A program made the position numbers and the translations under genes. DNA of 64,000 nt from Halobacillus kuroshimensis DSM 18393 (GTDB lineage: Bacteria > Bacillota > Bacilli > Bacillales > Halobacillaceae). The notes under the pieces are model-generated. The model saw only the letters and a program-made list of their open reading frames with translations. It was not told the origin of the DNA and did not search any database. Location of the stretch: NCBI RefSeq assembly GCF_000425705.1, contig NZ_AUDY01000008.1, positions 1-64,000 on the forward strand. The letters run 5' to 3'. Shown here in pieces: positions 7,381 through 17,238 of the stretch; position 1 is the first letter of the stretch; every line of letters starts with the position of its first letter.

Positions 7381-7415
7381 AGAGGCGTTTCACACCTGTG
7401 TGAAACGCCTCTTTT
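7381..7415. terminator. Bidirectional terminator between moaD and uppP
   Basis: GAGGCGTTTCACA-CCTG-TGTGAAACGCCTC with flanking A and T runs; serves the rightward moa operon and the leftward uppP. Confidence 0.88.
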
Positions 7416-7419
7416 ACAC

Positions 7420-8232
7420 TTATAAGAATAAAACGACAAGTCCGCCGACGATGAAGCAGTAGAAAGCGAAGTATTTTAAGTTTCCCCGCTCCATAATGTT
7501 CATGAACCAGCGAAGAGAGTAATAGGAAGCGACTACCGAGCCGGCAAAGGCGAGAACATAGGCAATCCACGTACCTGTAGAACCGCCGGCATCCGCAATG
7601 ACATCCTCTACCGAAAGCAGCATCGTCCCTAGACTGACAGGGATGAACAGAAGAAAAGAAAAGCGCAGCGCGGTTTCCTGCTTCATGCCAAGGAACATAG
7701 CCGCAACAATGGTCGCTCCTGATCGGCTGATGCCTGGGATCAAGGCAACCGCCTGTCCGATACCAACGATGAGCGCATCCTTCCACGTCATCTGCCCGTC
7801 ACCTTTTCTGCCCTTCATGTTACGGATCAGCCATAAGGCGATTCCTGTAATGATCAGTGTGATTCCAACGGTCTGAACACTGGATAAGGTTTCAATCGCA
7901 TCCCCGAGTAAAACGCCGAGAACACCTGCAGGAATTGTTCCGATAAACAAGTACAGGATGAAATCAAAATCATCTTTCTGCCTGCTGTCCCTCGTCATGA
8001 TATAGCCGATGCCGTTTCTGATCAAACGGATCAGATCTTCTCTGTATATGATCAGGACGGCGACAAGAGAGCCGAAGTTTACGAGCACCTCAAAGGTGAG
8101 CCCCTTCAGGTTTAAGCCGAGCAGCTCCTGTACGATAACGAGGTGTCCGCTTGATGAAATCGGGATGGGTTCGGTAAACCCCTGGAATATCCCGAGAAAT
8201 AAGTATTTAATAATCAGCCATATTTCTTCCAT
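7420..8232 (-). CDS. uppP: Undecaprenyl-diphosphatase UppP (BacA)
   Basis: A 270-residue polytopic membrane enzyme that dephosphorylates undecaprenyl pyrophosphate to recycle the cell-wall lipid carrier. It shows the two conserved motifs: [13 protein letters not shown] near residue 18-30 (catalytic Glu/Ser) and [12 protein letters not shown] near residue 165. About eight TM segments. ATG with GGAGGAG. Loss or gain of copies affects bacitracin tolerance in this family. Confidence 0.95.
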   Translation of the reverse strand: MEEIWLIIKYLFLGIFQGFTEPIPISSSGHLVIVQELLGLNLKGLTFEVLVNFGSLVAVLIIYREDLIRLIRNGIGYIMTRDSRQKDDFDFILYLFIGTIPAGVLGVLLGDAIETLSSVQTVGITLIITGIALWLIRNMKGRKGDGQMTWKDALIVGIGQAVALIPGISRSGATIVAAMFLGMKQETALRFSFLLFIPVSLGTMLLSVEDVIADAGGSTGTWIAYVLAFAGSVVASYYSLRWFMNIMERGNLKYFAFYCFIVGGLVVLFL

Positions 8233-8342
8233 GTTTTTCTCCTCCTACACCTAGATCAACCATAGCTTTATCCACTATATCGTTGATTGATTTTTATGTA
8301 CAATCGGTCTATTTATTCATATCTTCAGCTATTCAGACACAT

Positions 8343-8376
8343 AAAAACGCTGCCATCCGAAGATAGCAGCGTTTTG
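8343..8376 (-). terminator. Terminator of the DUF2929 gene
   Basis: AAAACGCTGC-TATC-TTCG-GATG-GCAGCGTTTT on the minus strand, directly after the stop at 8379. Confidence 0.8.
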
Positions 8377-8378
8377 GC

Positions 8379-8552
8379 TCAAGCTTCGTCCTTGATCAGA
8401 CCGTCCCCAAGTACAACAGCGGCTAATGTGAAAAGAATGGTCATCACAATCACCTGACTGAAAGCGAAACTGCCTCCGGCCATGTTGCTGATCACATACG
8501 CTGACATAAAACTTAATACAAAAGCCCATAGAATTGTCCATATCATCCGCAT
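8379..8552 (-). CDS. yjzD: DUF2929 small membrane protein (YjzD-like)
   Basis: A 57-residue protein (MRMIWTILWAFVLSFMSAYV start) with two hydrophobic segments, residues ~4-23 and ~33-50, joined by NMAGGSFAFS. This pattern is DUF2929; in B. subtilis yjzD lies in the same neighbourhood upstream of med and fabHA. GAGGTG sits 7 bases before the ATG. It is short and lies under a longer spurious antiframe ORF, so it is easily missed. Confidence 0.78.
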   Translation of the reverse strand: MRMIWTILWAFVLSFMSAYVISNMAGGSFAFSQVIVMTILFTLAAVVLGDGLIKDEA

Positions 8553-8683
8553 CGTTACTCACCTCATTTACGCAATCTATTTCTATAGTAGCAGAATGTC
8601 GAAAAAAAAGAAATATGAAATCGCTTCATGAAAAGACATCAGGTGGAATAGGATGTAGGAAGATAAAGAAGGAGTGATTTTCT

Positions 8684-9196
8684 ATGCTTGTAACCGTCCA
8701 GCCGTGTTTTCACTGGATTGGATTTCATATCACATCCTATCTTCTTCAGGAAGGCGTGGAAGTGATCGGGGTCGATCCTATTGAAACGAATCAGAGTGAT
8801 TTCTTATATATGTATGTCGGCCGCAACAGTAATTTTCAACACTTTTTCCAAAAGGAAGATAAGGAAAACCACGTGCAGGGGACAGAGAGGGAAGCCTCTG
8901 TGGAATATGTCGATCATCACCTCCTTGTCCGGAAAAACGGGGAAACGCTCTGGGTGAAACTTCCCGCCCTGTACGGTGAATGGATGGACCTTCAGCGGTT
9001 TGGTATTCAAGATAAGGACCAGCTGAAATCATGGATTAAGAAAAAAGAAGCGGTGTATATCGGAGACTTTCTGAACGACTTACTTAAGAGCCTTTTACAC
9101 AATCAGTCTTTTCAGCTTTCCAGCCATGTCGAAGATGAGGAATTAATGGAACAGCGGATCGAAGCCGTCTTCCACAGCCAGCAGCTCCTTTGTTGA
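8684..9196 (+). CDS. Conserved protein upstream of med, Rossmann-like N-terminus
   Basis: A 170-residue protein. The N-terminus (GFHITSYLLQEGVEVIGVDPI, residues ~11-31) resembles the first beta-alpha-beta unit of extended SDR/epimerase proteins, but the rest lacks the YxxxK active site and is too short for a full enzyme. The position between yjzD and med suggests the YjaU/YjaV slot of B. subtilis; I cannot tell which. AGAAGGAGTG precedes the ATG. Function unknown. Confidence 0.6.
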   Translation: MLVTVQPCFHWIGFHITSYLLQEGVEVIGVDPIETNQSDFLYMYVGRNSNFQHFFQKEDKENHVQGTEREASVEYVDHHLLVRKNGETLWVKLPALYGEWMDLQRFGIQDKDQLKSWIKKKEAVYIGDFLNDLLKSLLHNQSFQLSSHVEDEELMEQRIEAVFHSQQLLC

Positions 9197-9284
9197 CCCC
9201 CTTCCCTCCCAGCATAGCGTTCTCTTTGAAAAAGATGTAGAATAAAGGGATAGACTAGCCGCAGGGGTTTAGGAGTGCATACCG

Positions 9285-10232
9285 TTGAAAAATCAAGTCA
9301 TCATGATTCTGCTTCTGATTCTTTTTCTAGCTGGCTGCCAATGGTTCCCTGGATATGAAAAGGACGCCGATGTCGGCCTTCTCGTGGAAACTTCGATTGA
9401 CGATCAATCCTGGGGACAGCAGGGGTACCAGGGGCTGAAGGCGATTCAGGAAGAGTATGGGGTGGATATCTATTATAAAGAAGAAATCCGCAGCTACCAG
9501 CAATCGGCGGAAGCCGTGGAAGAGCTTGTTCAGCAGGGAGCCGAGGTGATTTTCGGACACAGCAATATCTATGGAAATTACTTCCGTGAGCTGCATCAAG
9601 CGTATCCTGATATTGATTTCATATACTTTAACGGTCAGTTTGCCGCTGAAAATGTAACAAGCCTGAACTTTGAGGCGCGGGCAATGGGTTTTTTCGGGGG
9701 CATGGTCGCCGGTGAAATGACGAAGGCGGATCAGGTTGGTTTGATTGGTGCCTTTGAATGGCAGCCCGAGGTGGAAGGGTTTTATGAGGGTGTGAAGTAT
9801 CAGAATCCAGAGGCAGACGTCGATGTGGCTCTTTTGAACAGCTGGGAAAACACAGAACTTGCTCTTATGCAGTATGAAAGAATGAAGGACAAGGGTGCTG
9901 ACGTTTTTTACCCGGCGGGTGATTTGTTTGCGGTGCCCATTATCGAACAGGCGAGGGAAGATGGGCATCTTGCAGTCGGTTACTTGGAAGACCAGTCCTC
10001 CATCGCTGCTCAAACGGTTCTGACGAGCACGGTTCAAAACGTTGATGAAGTATACAAATTGGCTATGGAACGTTATATCAATGGAGACCTTCCTGGAGAA
10101 GCACTGACCTTTGATTTCAGCGAAGGAGCGATTACGATGGGGGAATTCAGTCCTGTCGTTCCGGAAGAATTCCAGGAGAATCTGGAAGCGGAAGTGGAAA
10201 ACTATAAGGAAACGGGCACGCTTCCGCAGTGA
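9285..10232 (+). CDS. med: BMP-family lipoprotein, Med-like (ComK positive regulator)
   Basis: A 315-residue lipoprotein with a signal sequence and lipobox LAGC (Cys about residue 18), then a type I periplasmic-binding fold of the basic membrane protein (BMP/PnrA) family. B. subtilis Med, upstream of fabHA in the same order, promotes comK expression. TTG start at 9285, 9 bases after AGGAG. In B. subtilis med is followed by comZ; here a terminator follows at once and no comZ is present. Confidence 0.8.
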   Translation: MKNQVIMILLLILFLAGCQWFPGYEKDADVGLLVETSIDDQSWGQQGYQGLKAIQEEYGVDIYYKEEIRSYQQSAEAVEELVQQGAEVIFGHSNIYGNYFRELHQAYPDIDFIYFNGQFAAENVTSLNFEARAMGFFGGMVAGEMTKADQVGLIGAFEWQPEVEGFYEGVKYQNPEADVDVALLNSWENTELALMQYERMKDKGADVFYPAGDLFAVPIIEQAREDGHLAVGYLEDQSSIAAQTVLTSTVQNVDEVYKLAMERYINGDLPGEALTFDFSEGAITMGEFSPVVPEEFQENLEAEVENYKETGTLPQ

Positions 10233-10271
10233 AAAAAGACTTTGAGGCTTCTGCCTTCAAAGTCTTTTTTT
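10232..10271. terminator. Bidirectional terminator
   Basis: AAAAAAGACTTTGA-GGCTTCTGCCT-TCAAAGTCTTTTTTT, between med and the leftward small gene; it begins within the med stop codon. Confidence 0.88.
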
Positions 10272-10273
10272 GT

Positions 10274-10459
10274 TCATTTCTTAAATTTATCCATAAACGG
10301 CTTCATCATCGGAGAAATGGATTTCCATGTTTTCGAAGCTTCCTGAAATAAGTCGGGGAACCGGAGGGAAGATTCCTTTTCTTTTTCCTGCTCTTCACGG
10401 TCATCGTCTTTTTTGAACCCCCAGAAATCATCAAAGGGGGAGGAATTGCGCTTGGCCAT
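10274..10459 (-). CDS. Small hydrophilic conserved protein
   Basis: A 61-residue charged protein (MAKRNSSPFDDFWGFKKDDD start, C-terminal SPMMKPFMDKFKK). No TM segment. GGAGGTG lies 8 bases before the ATG at 10459. By position it could correspond to B. subtilis yjzB, but the match is by context only. Confidence 0.6.
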   Translation of the reverse strand: MAKRNSSPFDDFWGFKKDDDREEQEKEKESSLRFPDLFQEASKTWKSISPMMKPFMDKFKK

Positions 10460-10576
10460 CAATGATACACCTCCTTATTTCTACAATATGAACAAAAGCC
10501 CCGGCCATGTGGGCGGCTTTTTTATAGAAATGGAAGGCACCGCATTTTTTTGAACGGGGAGGAGATGGCGGCGTGC

Positions 10577-10621
10577 TTGCAGAAATGTTCTGTATGAATT
10601 AGAATTAGTACCAAGTCATAA
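10577..10621 (+). promoter_or_regulatory. fabHA-fabF promoter with FapR-like operator
   Basis: Near-consensus sigma-A promoter: TTGCAG (10577-10582), 17-bp spacer, TAGAAT (10600-10605). Starting on the last base of the -10 is the 17-mer TTAGTACC-A-AGTCATAA (10605-10621). Its left half is identical to the FapR half-site TTAGTACC and its right half matches 5 of 8 of GGTACTAA. FapR represses fatty-acid synthesis genes and is released by malonyl-CoA. The same geometry occurs at fabI. Confidence 0.75.
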
Positions 10622-10659
10622 GAATTGATATTAGATATTACCTTTAAGGGGATGAACAT

Positions 10660-11598
10660 ATGAAGGCAGGATTCTTAGGAATAGGACACTACACGCCTGA
10701 AAAAGTATTGACCAACAAAGATATGGAGAAAATAGTAGATACAAGTGATGAATGGATCCGGACGCGGACAGGAATTGAAGAGCGCCGGATCGCCTCCGAT
10801 GATATGGACACTTCTGACCTTGCTGTCCGCGCCTCTCAGGAAGCTTTGAAGGATGCCGGTCTGGACATTCAGGACATCGATATGATTCTTGTAGCGACTG
10901 TCACTCCGGATACGCCTTTCCCTTCGGTCGCAACCGTACTTCAGGAAAAGCTGGGAGCAAGAAAAGTGGCCGCTATGGACTTGAGTGCCGCCTGTGCAGG
11001 ATTCATGTACGGGGTGATAACAGCGAAACAATTTATTGAGTCAAACGCCTATCAGAATGTACTCGTTGTCGGTGTTGAGAAACTGTCTAAAATTACGGAC
11101 TGGAGCGATCGTAATACGTGTGTTCTCTTCGGAGATGGCGCGGGTGCAGCTGTTATCGGTCCTGTCAGTGATGACAAAGGTATCCTTTCCTTCGAACTTG
11201 GATCTGACGGATCAGGCGGTAAGCACCTATACCAGAAACCTGAGGAAAAGCTGCAAATGAATGGTCGTGAAGTATTCAAGTTCGCGGTCCGTCAAATGCC
11301 GGAATCATCCGTGAACGTAGTTAAAAAGATCGGCTTAAGTGAGCAGGATGTCGATTACCTGGTGCCTCACCAAGCCAACATTCGTATTATGGAAGCGGCC
11401 CGCCAGCGTCTTGGAATTCCGGAAGAGAAAATGTCTACAGCCGTTAAACGGTACGGAAATACCTCTTCTGCTTCTATTCCAATCGCTTTGTCAGAGGACG
11501 TGAAGGCAGGTAAAATTAAAGATAATGATCTAGTAGTTCTTGTCGGATTCGGCGGCGGTCTCACATGGGGTGCCGTAGCTCTTCGATGGGGTAAGTAA
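10660..11598 (+). CDS. fabHA: Beta-ketoacyl-ACP synthase III (FabHA)
   Basis: A 312-residue thiolase-fold enzyme that condenses acyl-CoA with malonyl-ACP to start fatty-acid synthesis; in Bacillaceae it favours branched-chain primers. Catalytic Cys112 in DLSAACAGF, His in VPHQANIRI and Asn in [12 protein letters not shown] behind AAGGGGATG. It forms an operon with fabF 16 bases downstream, under the FapR-type promoter. The med-fabHA-fabF order matches B. subtilis. Confidence 0.95.
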   Translation: MKAGFLGIGHYTPEKVLTNKDMEKIVDTSDEWIRTRTGIEERRIASDDMDTSDLAVRASQEALKDAGLDIQDIDMILVATVTPDTPFPSVATVLQEKLGARKVAAMDLSAACAGFMYGVITAKQFIESNAYQNVLVVGVEKLSKITDWSDRNTCVLFGDGAGAAVIGPVSDDKGILSFELGSDGSGGKHLYQKPEEKLQMNGREVFKFAVRQMPESSVNVVKKIGLSEQDVDYLVPHQANIRIMEAARQRLGIPEEKMSTAVKRYGNTSSASIPIALSEDVKAGKIKDNDLVVLVGFGGGLTWGAVALRWGK

Positions 11599-11614
11599 CC
11601 AAGGAGGAATTTTC

Positions 11615-12856
11615 ATGGATAAACAACGTGTCGTCATTACTGGAATGGGAGCCGTAACTCCTGTCGGTAATACAGTGGAAGAAATGTGGAACAGTATTAA
11701 AAACGGCGTGTCCGGTATCGGAGAAATCACAAAAGTGAATAAAGACGATTACCCGGTGCATGTCGCTGCGGAATTGAAGGATTTCGACCCTTCCAAGTGG
11801 GTGGATCGTAAAGATGCACGCCGTATGGATCCATTTGTCCAATACGCCATGGCTGCTTCTCATATGGCCGTTGAAGATGCCGGCCTTGAAATTACAGAAG
11901 ATATTGCGCCGCGTACCGGAGTATGGATCGGATCAGGAATCGGAGGCATGGGAACGTATGAGTCCCAGTTTGAGACCTTCCAGGAGAAAGGATACCGTCG
12001 TGTCAGCCCATTCTTCATCCCGATGATGATTCCGGATATGGCTGCAGGACAGGTGTCGATTTCTCTCGGTGCGAAAGGAATCAACTCCTGTACAGTAACG
12101 GCCTGTTCTTCAGGTGCCAACTCGATTGGAGATGCCTACAAGGTTATCCAGCGTGGAGACGCGGACATTATGATTGCGGGTGGTACGGAAGCACCGATGA
12201 ACAAAATGTCCTTCGCAGGGTTCGCATCCGCCCGTGCGCTTTCCTTGAATGAAGATCCAAAGACTGCGAGCCGTCCGTTTGACCAGAACCGTGATGGTTT
12301 TGTTATGGGTGAAGGTGCAGGGATTCTCATTCTTGAGACGCTCGAATCTGCGAAAAAACGCGGAGCGAAAATCTACGGTGAAATCACAGGTTACGGATCG
12401 ACAGGAGATGCGTATCACATTACTTCTCCAGCCCCGGAAGGCGAAGGAGCATCAAGAGCTATGCTTCAAGCCATCGATGATGCCGGCCTGAAACCAGAGA
12501 ATATCGATTATTTGAACGCTCATGGAACATCTACAGAGCTGAATGATAAATTTGAAACCCATGCGGCGAAGACTGTATTCCAGGATTATGCCGGAAAACT
12601 GGCGATTTCTTCTACAAAATCGATGACTGGTCACCTGCTGGGAGCTGCCGGTGCGGTTGAGGCGGTTATTTCATTGAAAGCGATCAATGATGGCATACTG
12701 CCTCCAACGATTAATTATGAAACACCGGATCCGGAATGTGATCTGGATTATGTACCGAACGAAGCCCGTCACCAGGACGTGAACACAGTGATGAGTAATT
12801 CCCTCGGTTTCGGTGGACACAACGTCAGTCTGATCTTCCAAAAATATCAGGATTAA
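11615..12856 (+). CDS. fabF: Beta-ketoacyl-ACP synthase II (FabF)
   Basis: A 413-residue elongating condensing enzyme. The Cys-His-His triad is visible: Cys164 in CTVTACSSG, His in [11 protein letters not shown] and His in [15 protein letters not shown]; the C-terminal GFGGHN is the usual gatekeeping loop. AAGGAGG precedes the ATG. Second gene of the fabHA-fabF operon, ended by a strong terminator. Confidence 0.96.
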   Translation: MDKQRVVITGMGAVTPVGNTVEEMWNSIKNGVSGIGEITKVNKDDYPVHVAAELKDFDPSKWVDRKDARRMDPFVQYAMAASHMAVEDAGLEITEDIAPRTGVWIGSGIGGMGTYESQFETFQEKGYRRVSPFFIPMMIPDMAAGQVSISLGAKGINSCTVTACSSGANSIGDAYKVIQRGDADIMIAGGTEAPMNKMSFAGFASARALSLNEDPKTASRPFDQNRDGFVMGEGAGILILETLESAKKRGAKIYGEITGYGSTGDAYHITSPAPEGEGASRAMLQAIDDAGLKPENIDYLNAHGTSTELNDKFETHAAKTVFQDYAGKLAISSTKSMTGHLLGAAGAVEAVISLKAINDGILPPTINYETPDPECDLDYVPNEARHQDVNTVMSNSLGFGGHNVSLIFQKYQD

Positions 12857-12858
12857 TA

Positions 12859-12902
12859 GAAAAGAGTCCGGTGTGTCGTTATGACACATCGGACTCTTTT
12901 TC
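12859..12902. terminator. Bidirectional terminator overlapping the LCP gene end
   Basis: AAAAGAGTCCG..TGTGTC-GTTAT-GACACA..CGGACTCTTTTT. It ends fabF on + while its left-reading strand encodes the last codons of the convergent LCP gene. Confidence 0.88.
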
Positions 12903-13889
12903 TTCTTCGAAAAATTGTTCCAACGTCTGAGCGGTCTCTACAAAATCATGATTCAGCACGAGGCCGACCGGATAGTCCTTCCGTTCATTCCAAACGTTAT
13001 CATTAGTCGGAACACTCATCATGTCGATGCTCCCGGAAGATTGGAAAAGAATATCCTTCCCGGCATTAAGAATGCTTGTACCACTTAGATTGGTGTCGAT
13101 GTAGGGCTGAATGGAGCCGACGAGGCGGGGAGCTTTCAAAACACCCTGCACAGACAGCAGTTCGTCCTTCAAAATTTGAATCACCTTCTGCTGGCGGTCC
13201 ACTCTGCCAAAGTCTCCCGAAGCATCACTACGGAAGCGGACATAACCAAGCAGTTCATCTCCGGATAGAGTCTGGTTTCCCTGCTTGAGGTCAATATTGG
13301 TTGAGCCGTCCCCGGACGTATACTGCATATCTTTCTCTACGTCGATTTCTACTCCGTCAGGGGAGAGGGTGTCCACAATTTCGGTAAAACCGTTAAAGTC
13401 TATGATCGAATAGTACTCAGCTTCAACACCGAAGTTTTCAGCGATCGTTTCACGGAGGAGTTCAGGTCCGCCGATGGCAAAAGCTGCATTCAATTTGTTT
13501 TTGCCGTGACCTGGAATGTCCACATACATATCTCTCATTAATGAAACGATCTTCGTACTCTGCGTCTTTTTATCATACTGAGCCAGCATCATCGTATCCG
13601 TTCGGGACACTTCTGAACCTCTCTGGTCAATACCGAGAAGGAGGACCATCATTTGGTCATCCCCATTATCGACTCCTTTAAATTCATCCTTATAGAGGCT
13701 TTCCGTCGTTTCTGAGAAGGCATTCTCGGCCGATGCGGTCTGGTTATTGAGAGAACGGTGCTTGCCGGCTAAAAATTCGTAAGCGGTATAACTGCTGAAG
13801 GCCAGCAATATAAAAGCGAACAGGGCGATTATCCCCTTGCGTCTGCGGCGTTTATTCCGTCTTTTCCGCAAGGAACGGGAATTACTCAA
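12879..13889 (-). CDS. LytR-CpsA-Psr (LCP) family cell-wall ligase
   Basis: A 336-residue membrane-anchored LCP protein: basic N-terminus, one TM segment (~residues 20-40), then the extracellular LCP domain with LLLGIDQR, RTDTMMLAQYD, SLMRDMYVDIPGHGKNKLNAAFA and GYVRFRSDASGDFGRVDRQQ, including the Arg/Asp residues that bind the polyprenyl pyrophosphate. LCP proteins attach teichoic acids or other glycopolymers to peptidoglycan. The start appears to be TTG at 13889, behind AAGGATGATGAGG; no in-frame ATG is better placed. In B. subtilis this slot holds yjaZ and the app operon instead. Confidence 0.9.
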   Translation of the reverse strand: MSNSRSLRKRRNKRRRRKGIIALFAFILLAFSSYTAYEFLAGKHRSLNNQTASAENAFSETTESLYKDEFKGVDNGDDQMMVLLLGIDQRGSEVSRTDTMMLAQYDKKTQSTKIVSLMRDMYVDIPGHGKNKLNAAFAIGGPELLRETIAENFGVEAEYYSIIDFNGFTEIVDTLSPDGVEIDVEKDMQYTSGDGSTNIDLKQGNQTLSGDELLGYVRFRSDASGDFGRVDRQQKVIQILKDELLSVQGVLKAPRLVGSIQPYIDTNLSGTSILNAGKDILFQSSGSIDMMSVPTNDNVWNERKDYPVGLVLNHDFVETAQTLEQFFEEEKESDVS

Positions 13890-14046
13890 ACCTCATCATC
13901 CTTTCAAAGTAGAAACGTACCTGATAAATAATGTACCTGTTAATGGAAGAGTTGTAAAGACTGGGATTTCTCAGTATTTCCGCGCATTTCCAGAAGATTT
14001 TCTTCATAAGATAGCTGTAGGAGGACGAGCCGGGAGGAGGCTGCCT

Positions 14047-14247
14047 GTGTGGTATTGGTTATTGCTGTTAACCGGTTTCGGATTTGCTGTGGCTGGAGGG
14101 ACGATCACAATCACCTATTTGAACTTTGTTCCCGCAGGTCTCAGCTGGATTGAATTTTTCCTGCTGATCCGGGCCCGCCTGGAATGTTACTTGTTTCCTC
14201 TTGGGATTCTACTCATAACAACGGCCCTGATTTTAATGGATGATTAA
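14047..14247 (+). CDS. Small membrane protein, two TM segments
   Basis: A 66-residue protein starting at GTG 14047, 6 bases after a strong GGAGGAGG. The longer open frame upstream overlaps the divergent LCP gene and has no ribosome site. Two hydrophobic segments (~3-25 and ~45-63) flank GGTITITYLNFVPAGLSW and an FLLIRARLECYLFPLG stretch. The pattern is conserved in Bacillaceae as far as I recall, but no function is known. Confidence 0.65.
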   Translation: MWYWLLLLTGFGFAVAGGTITITYLNFVPAGLSWIEFFLLIRARLECYLFPLGILLITTALILMDD

Positions 14248-14337
14248 TTTTCTAAAATATGGATTGAAAGAATAAAAAAGCCAGTAATGGTCATAATGTA
14301 ACCAAAAGAGATCACTGATTGAAAGTGAGGGTCCGTA

Positions 14338-15099
14338 ATGTTATACATGCATGATCTATGGGTGAACTGGTTTGAAGGTGAAGAGAACGGGTACAACGTG
14401 TGCCGTTTCCATGAGTGGAGGAAAGAAGACGGCATCGAATTGATCGATCAGATTCCACTTTTGTTTGTGAATGATGAGCTGTTTCATTTTATTGAAAACG
14501 ACCTTCAGGATCTGCCGCCGGCACTGCTTCAGGATATCCATGGGAAGACGTATATGAAAAAGAACCAGGAGCGGCAGACCGTGGAGTATGCTGCGGTTGT
14601 GACGAATGGTAAGGATGTTGTCGTTTTTGACACCATCGGCTATACCCTCCCGGTCAAGAAGAGCCGTCTGATTCCAAGGCAGGAACGTCTTGTTTTTGAA
14701 ATGGTTCAAGGGAAAACGCCGGAATCCTATTATATGGATAAAAACATTTTGAAAGAGCATCATATTTTATCCCTTGATCCCCGGAAAATGGCCGGCTTAA
14801 CCCGCAGGGAACGGCAGTTAAAGCAGCTGCTTATGATGGCACTTGATCAGCTGAAGAATTCGGACCATCCTGAGGAAGTACGCTACTGGCTCACAGAATG
14901 GGATCCGGGTCAATATGCGTCCATCAAGCAGTTCAGTGTACAGGAAGCCTGGGACCGTTTGTATAAAGGGACATGCAGCGGGTGGTCAATGGTTCATGAA
15001 GAATTATGTAAGAAGATGGTTAAAGGACAACCATTCTTTGAAACCATCTGGCAGGGAGAGAATGAACGCGTTTCCCAACATATGAACAGCCGGAATTGA
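14338..15099 (+). CDS. yjbA: DUF3603 family protein (YjbA-like)
   Basis: A 253-residue cytoplasmic protein with the WVNWFEGEENGYNVCRFHEWRKEDGIELIDQIPLL pattern of YjbA/DUF3603 at the N-terminus. It precedes trpS as in B. subtilis, here convergently. Function unknown. ATG with GTGAGGG upstream. The stop codon falls in the left arm of the terminator hairpin. Confidence 0.82.
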   Translation: MLYMHDLWVNWFEGEENGYNVCRFHEWRKEDGIELIDQIPLLFVNDELFHFIENDLQDLPPALLQDIHGKTYMKKNQERQTVEYAAVVTNGKDVVVFDTIGYTLPVKKSRLIPRQERLVFEMVQGKTPESYYMDKNILKEHHILSLDPRKMAGLTRRERQLKQLLMMALDQLKNSDHPEEVRYWLTEWDPGQYASIKQFSVQEAWDRLYKGTCSGWSMVHEELCKKMVKGQPFFETIWQGENERVSQHMNSRN

Positions 15100-15125
15100 G
15101 AAGACTCAATTCCGGCTGTTTTTGA
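15087..15125. terminator. Terminator for yjbA, starting inside its last codons
   Basis: Perfect 14-bp stem CAGCCGGAATTGAG-AAGA-CTCAATTCCGGCTG, followed by TTTTT. The yjbA stop TGA (15097-15099) is part of the stem. The trpS stop is 2 bases past the T-tract, so the hairpin could also serve trpS. Confidence 0.9.
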
Positions 15126-15126
15126 T

Positions 15127-16149
<1,023 letters not shown>

Positions 16150-16174
16150 TTATAAGTAAGAAAAGCAGGGATAT

Positions 16175-16419
16175 AAAAAAGCCATTCATCCCTTCCATAT
16201 GGAAGGGACGAATGACCGTGGTGCCACCCTTATTACTTTCATTTAAACAAACGAAAGTCTCTCGAATCGTTAACGCCGATGCTACGTCTATCAGAAGCTC
16301 CGAAGACCCAATTCCCGTTCATGCCCTCAGCTGTTCACAGCAGCCACAGCCTCTCTGGAGAGGGGAGATGAACCGTACTTAATCTTCTTCCCAGCTTTTC
16401 ATCTTATAGTTTGAAGTAA
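16175..16419 (-). ncRNA. Tryptophan T-box riboswitch of trpS
   Basis: A minus-strand leader with the T-box sequence AGGGTGGCACCACGG (rc of 16216-16230), followed by a terminator CATTCGTCCCTTCC-ATAT-GGAAGGGATGAATG with a T-run (16175-16214). At its 5' end Stem I pairs GAAGA with TCTTC and CGGTTCAT with ATGAACGG. The internal loop between holds AAGTA on the 5' side and GAATTGGG on the 3' side, which places the Trp codon UGG as the specifier. Uncharged tRNA-Trp would stabilise the antiterminator and raise trpS expression. Confidence 0.93.
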
Positions 16420-16425
16420 TTTTGT

Positions 16426-16454
16426 ATTATAGCGTACCACGGGTATTTCCGCAA
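16426..16454 (-). promoter_or_regulatory. trpS leader promoter
   Basis: Minus strand TTGCGG (16449-16454), 17-bp spacer, TATAAT (16426-16431), placing the transcript start near 16419, just before T-box Stem I. Confidence 0.8.
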
Positions 16455-16458
16455 GTAT

Positions 16459-16830
16459 CTATAGAAGATAGTAAATGAGAAGTAAAATCAGTAAACCCAT
16501 CATTAAGACGAAACCATGGAATAAGAAGAAGCGCGGCCAGGAGCCGCTGATTGTCTTAGAAGGAAGGGGCTTATCCTGCCAGTCGTCCATATAATCCCCG
16601 TTTTTACTCATTCTATTGGTGAAGCGCCGGAACCCGTAGGTAATTCCATCAAAAAAACCTCCGCGGGTCACCCACGCCATCAACCCGATCCCTAAATAGA
16701 AGAAGGACAGGTAAAAGAGCTGGTTAATGTAATGATTAAGATCGTATACAGGGGCGAGGATGATGAATAATAAAGTAGCGACCGCCAGATTAATACCGGT
16801 CATCATCCATTTATTTCTCATGATGCTCAC
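16459..16830 (-). CDS. DUF3899 family membrane protein
   Basis: A 123-residue protein with three hydrophobic segments (~12-30, ~38-58, ~100-121) and a FFDGITYGFRRFTNRM cytosolic loop, as in DUF3899 proteins of Bacillaceae; function unknown. GTG 16830 lies 5 bases after AGGTGGAG; an ATG three codons on is too far from it. The gene ends 5 bases before the trpS promoter on the same strand, so read-through into the T-box leader is conceivable. Confidence 0.65.
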   Translation of the reverse strand: MSIMRNKWMMTGINLAVATLLFIILAPVYDLNHYINQLFYLSFFYLGIGLMAWVTRGGFFDGITYGFRRFTNRMSKNGDYMDDWQDKPLPSKTISGSWPRFFLFHGFVLMMGLLILLLIYYLL

Positions 16831-16839
16831 AAGGTCTCC

Positions 16840-17238
16840 ACCTTTCTGACAAACTCACCCATCATTATAGCATGGAGAGCAAGTATGAAGGCAGAGTAAA
16901 GTTGTTAATTAAACAGAATATTTAATAAACATAAAATAATGTATAAAACATACATATGCTTTAGCGTAGGACTGCGCTAAACAACACATGCTTATCAAAG
17001 AGCCCCTTTTTTTATACAGAAAGGCTAATATTTACTAGAGTTTATTCCAAACTCTTTGTAAAATAAACTAGGTATTTAGTCTTATTTTGTGTTAATGAAA
17101 CGTAATAATGATGGGAATTTGGGAATTTTCATTAAAAAAAGGTAATGCAAAATAGTTAGAAAACTTGTATAATTCGATATGTGGACAAAATACCACAAAT
17201 AATTTCTTGAAAATTTTTAGGGGAGGTCATTTTCAAAG
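16840..17238 (+). promoter_or_regulatory. oppA upstream region with promoter and CodY-like box
   Basis: A 400-bp AT-rich intergenic stretch without a credible ORF. It contains a -10 TATAAT (17168-17173) with no good -35, an inverted repeat TTTAGCG/CGCTAAA (16971-16992), and AATTTCTTGAAAATT (17201-17215), which matches the CodY box AATTTTCWGAAAATT at 13 of 15 positions. CodY represses peptide transport in related bacilli, so nutrient control of this operon is plausible. Confidence 0.5.

Noticed and set aside
8329-8562. 77-codon minus-strand ORF overlapping the yjzD homologue
   Set aside because: Another frame of the DUF2929 gene; it runs through the terminator and encodes no plausible protein.
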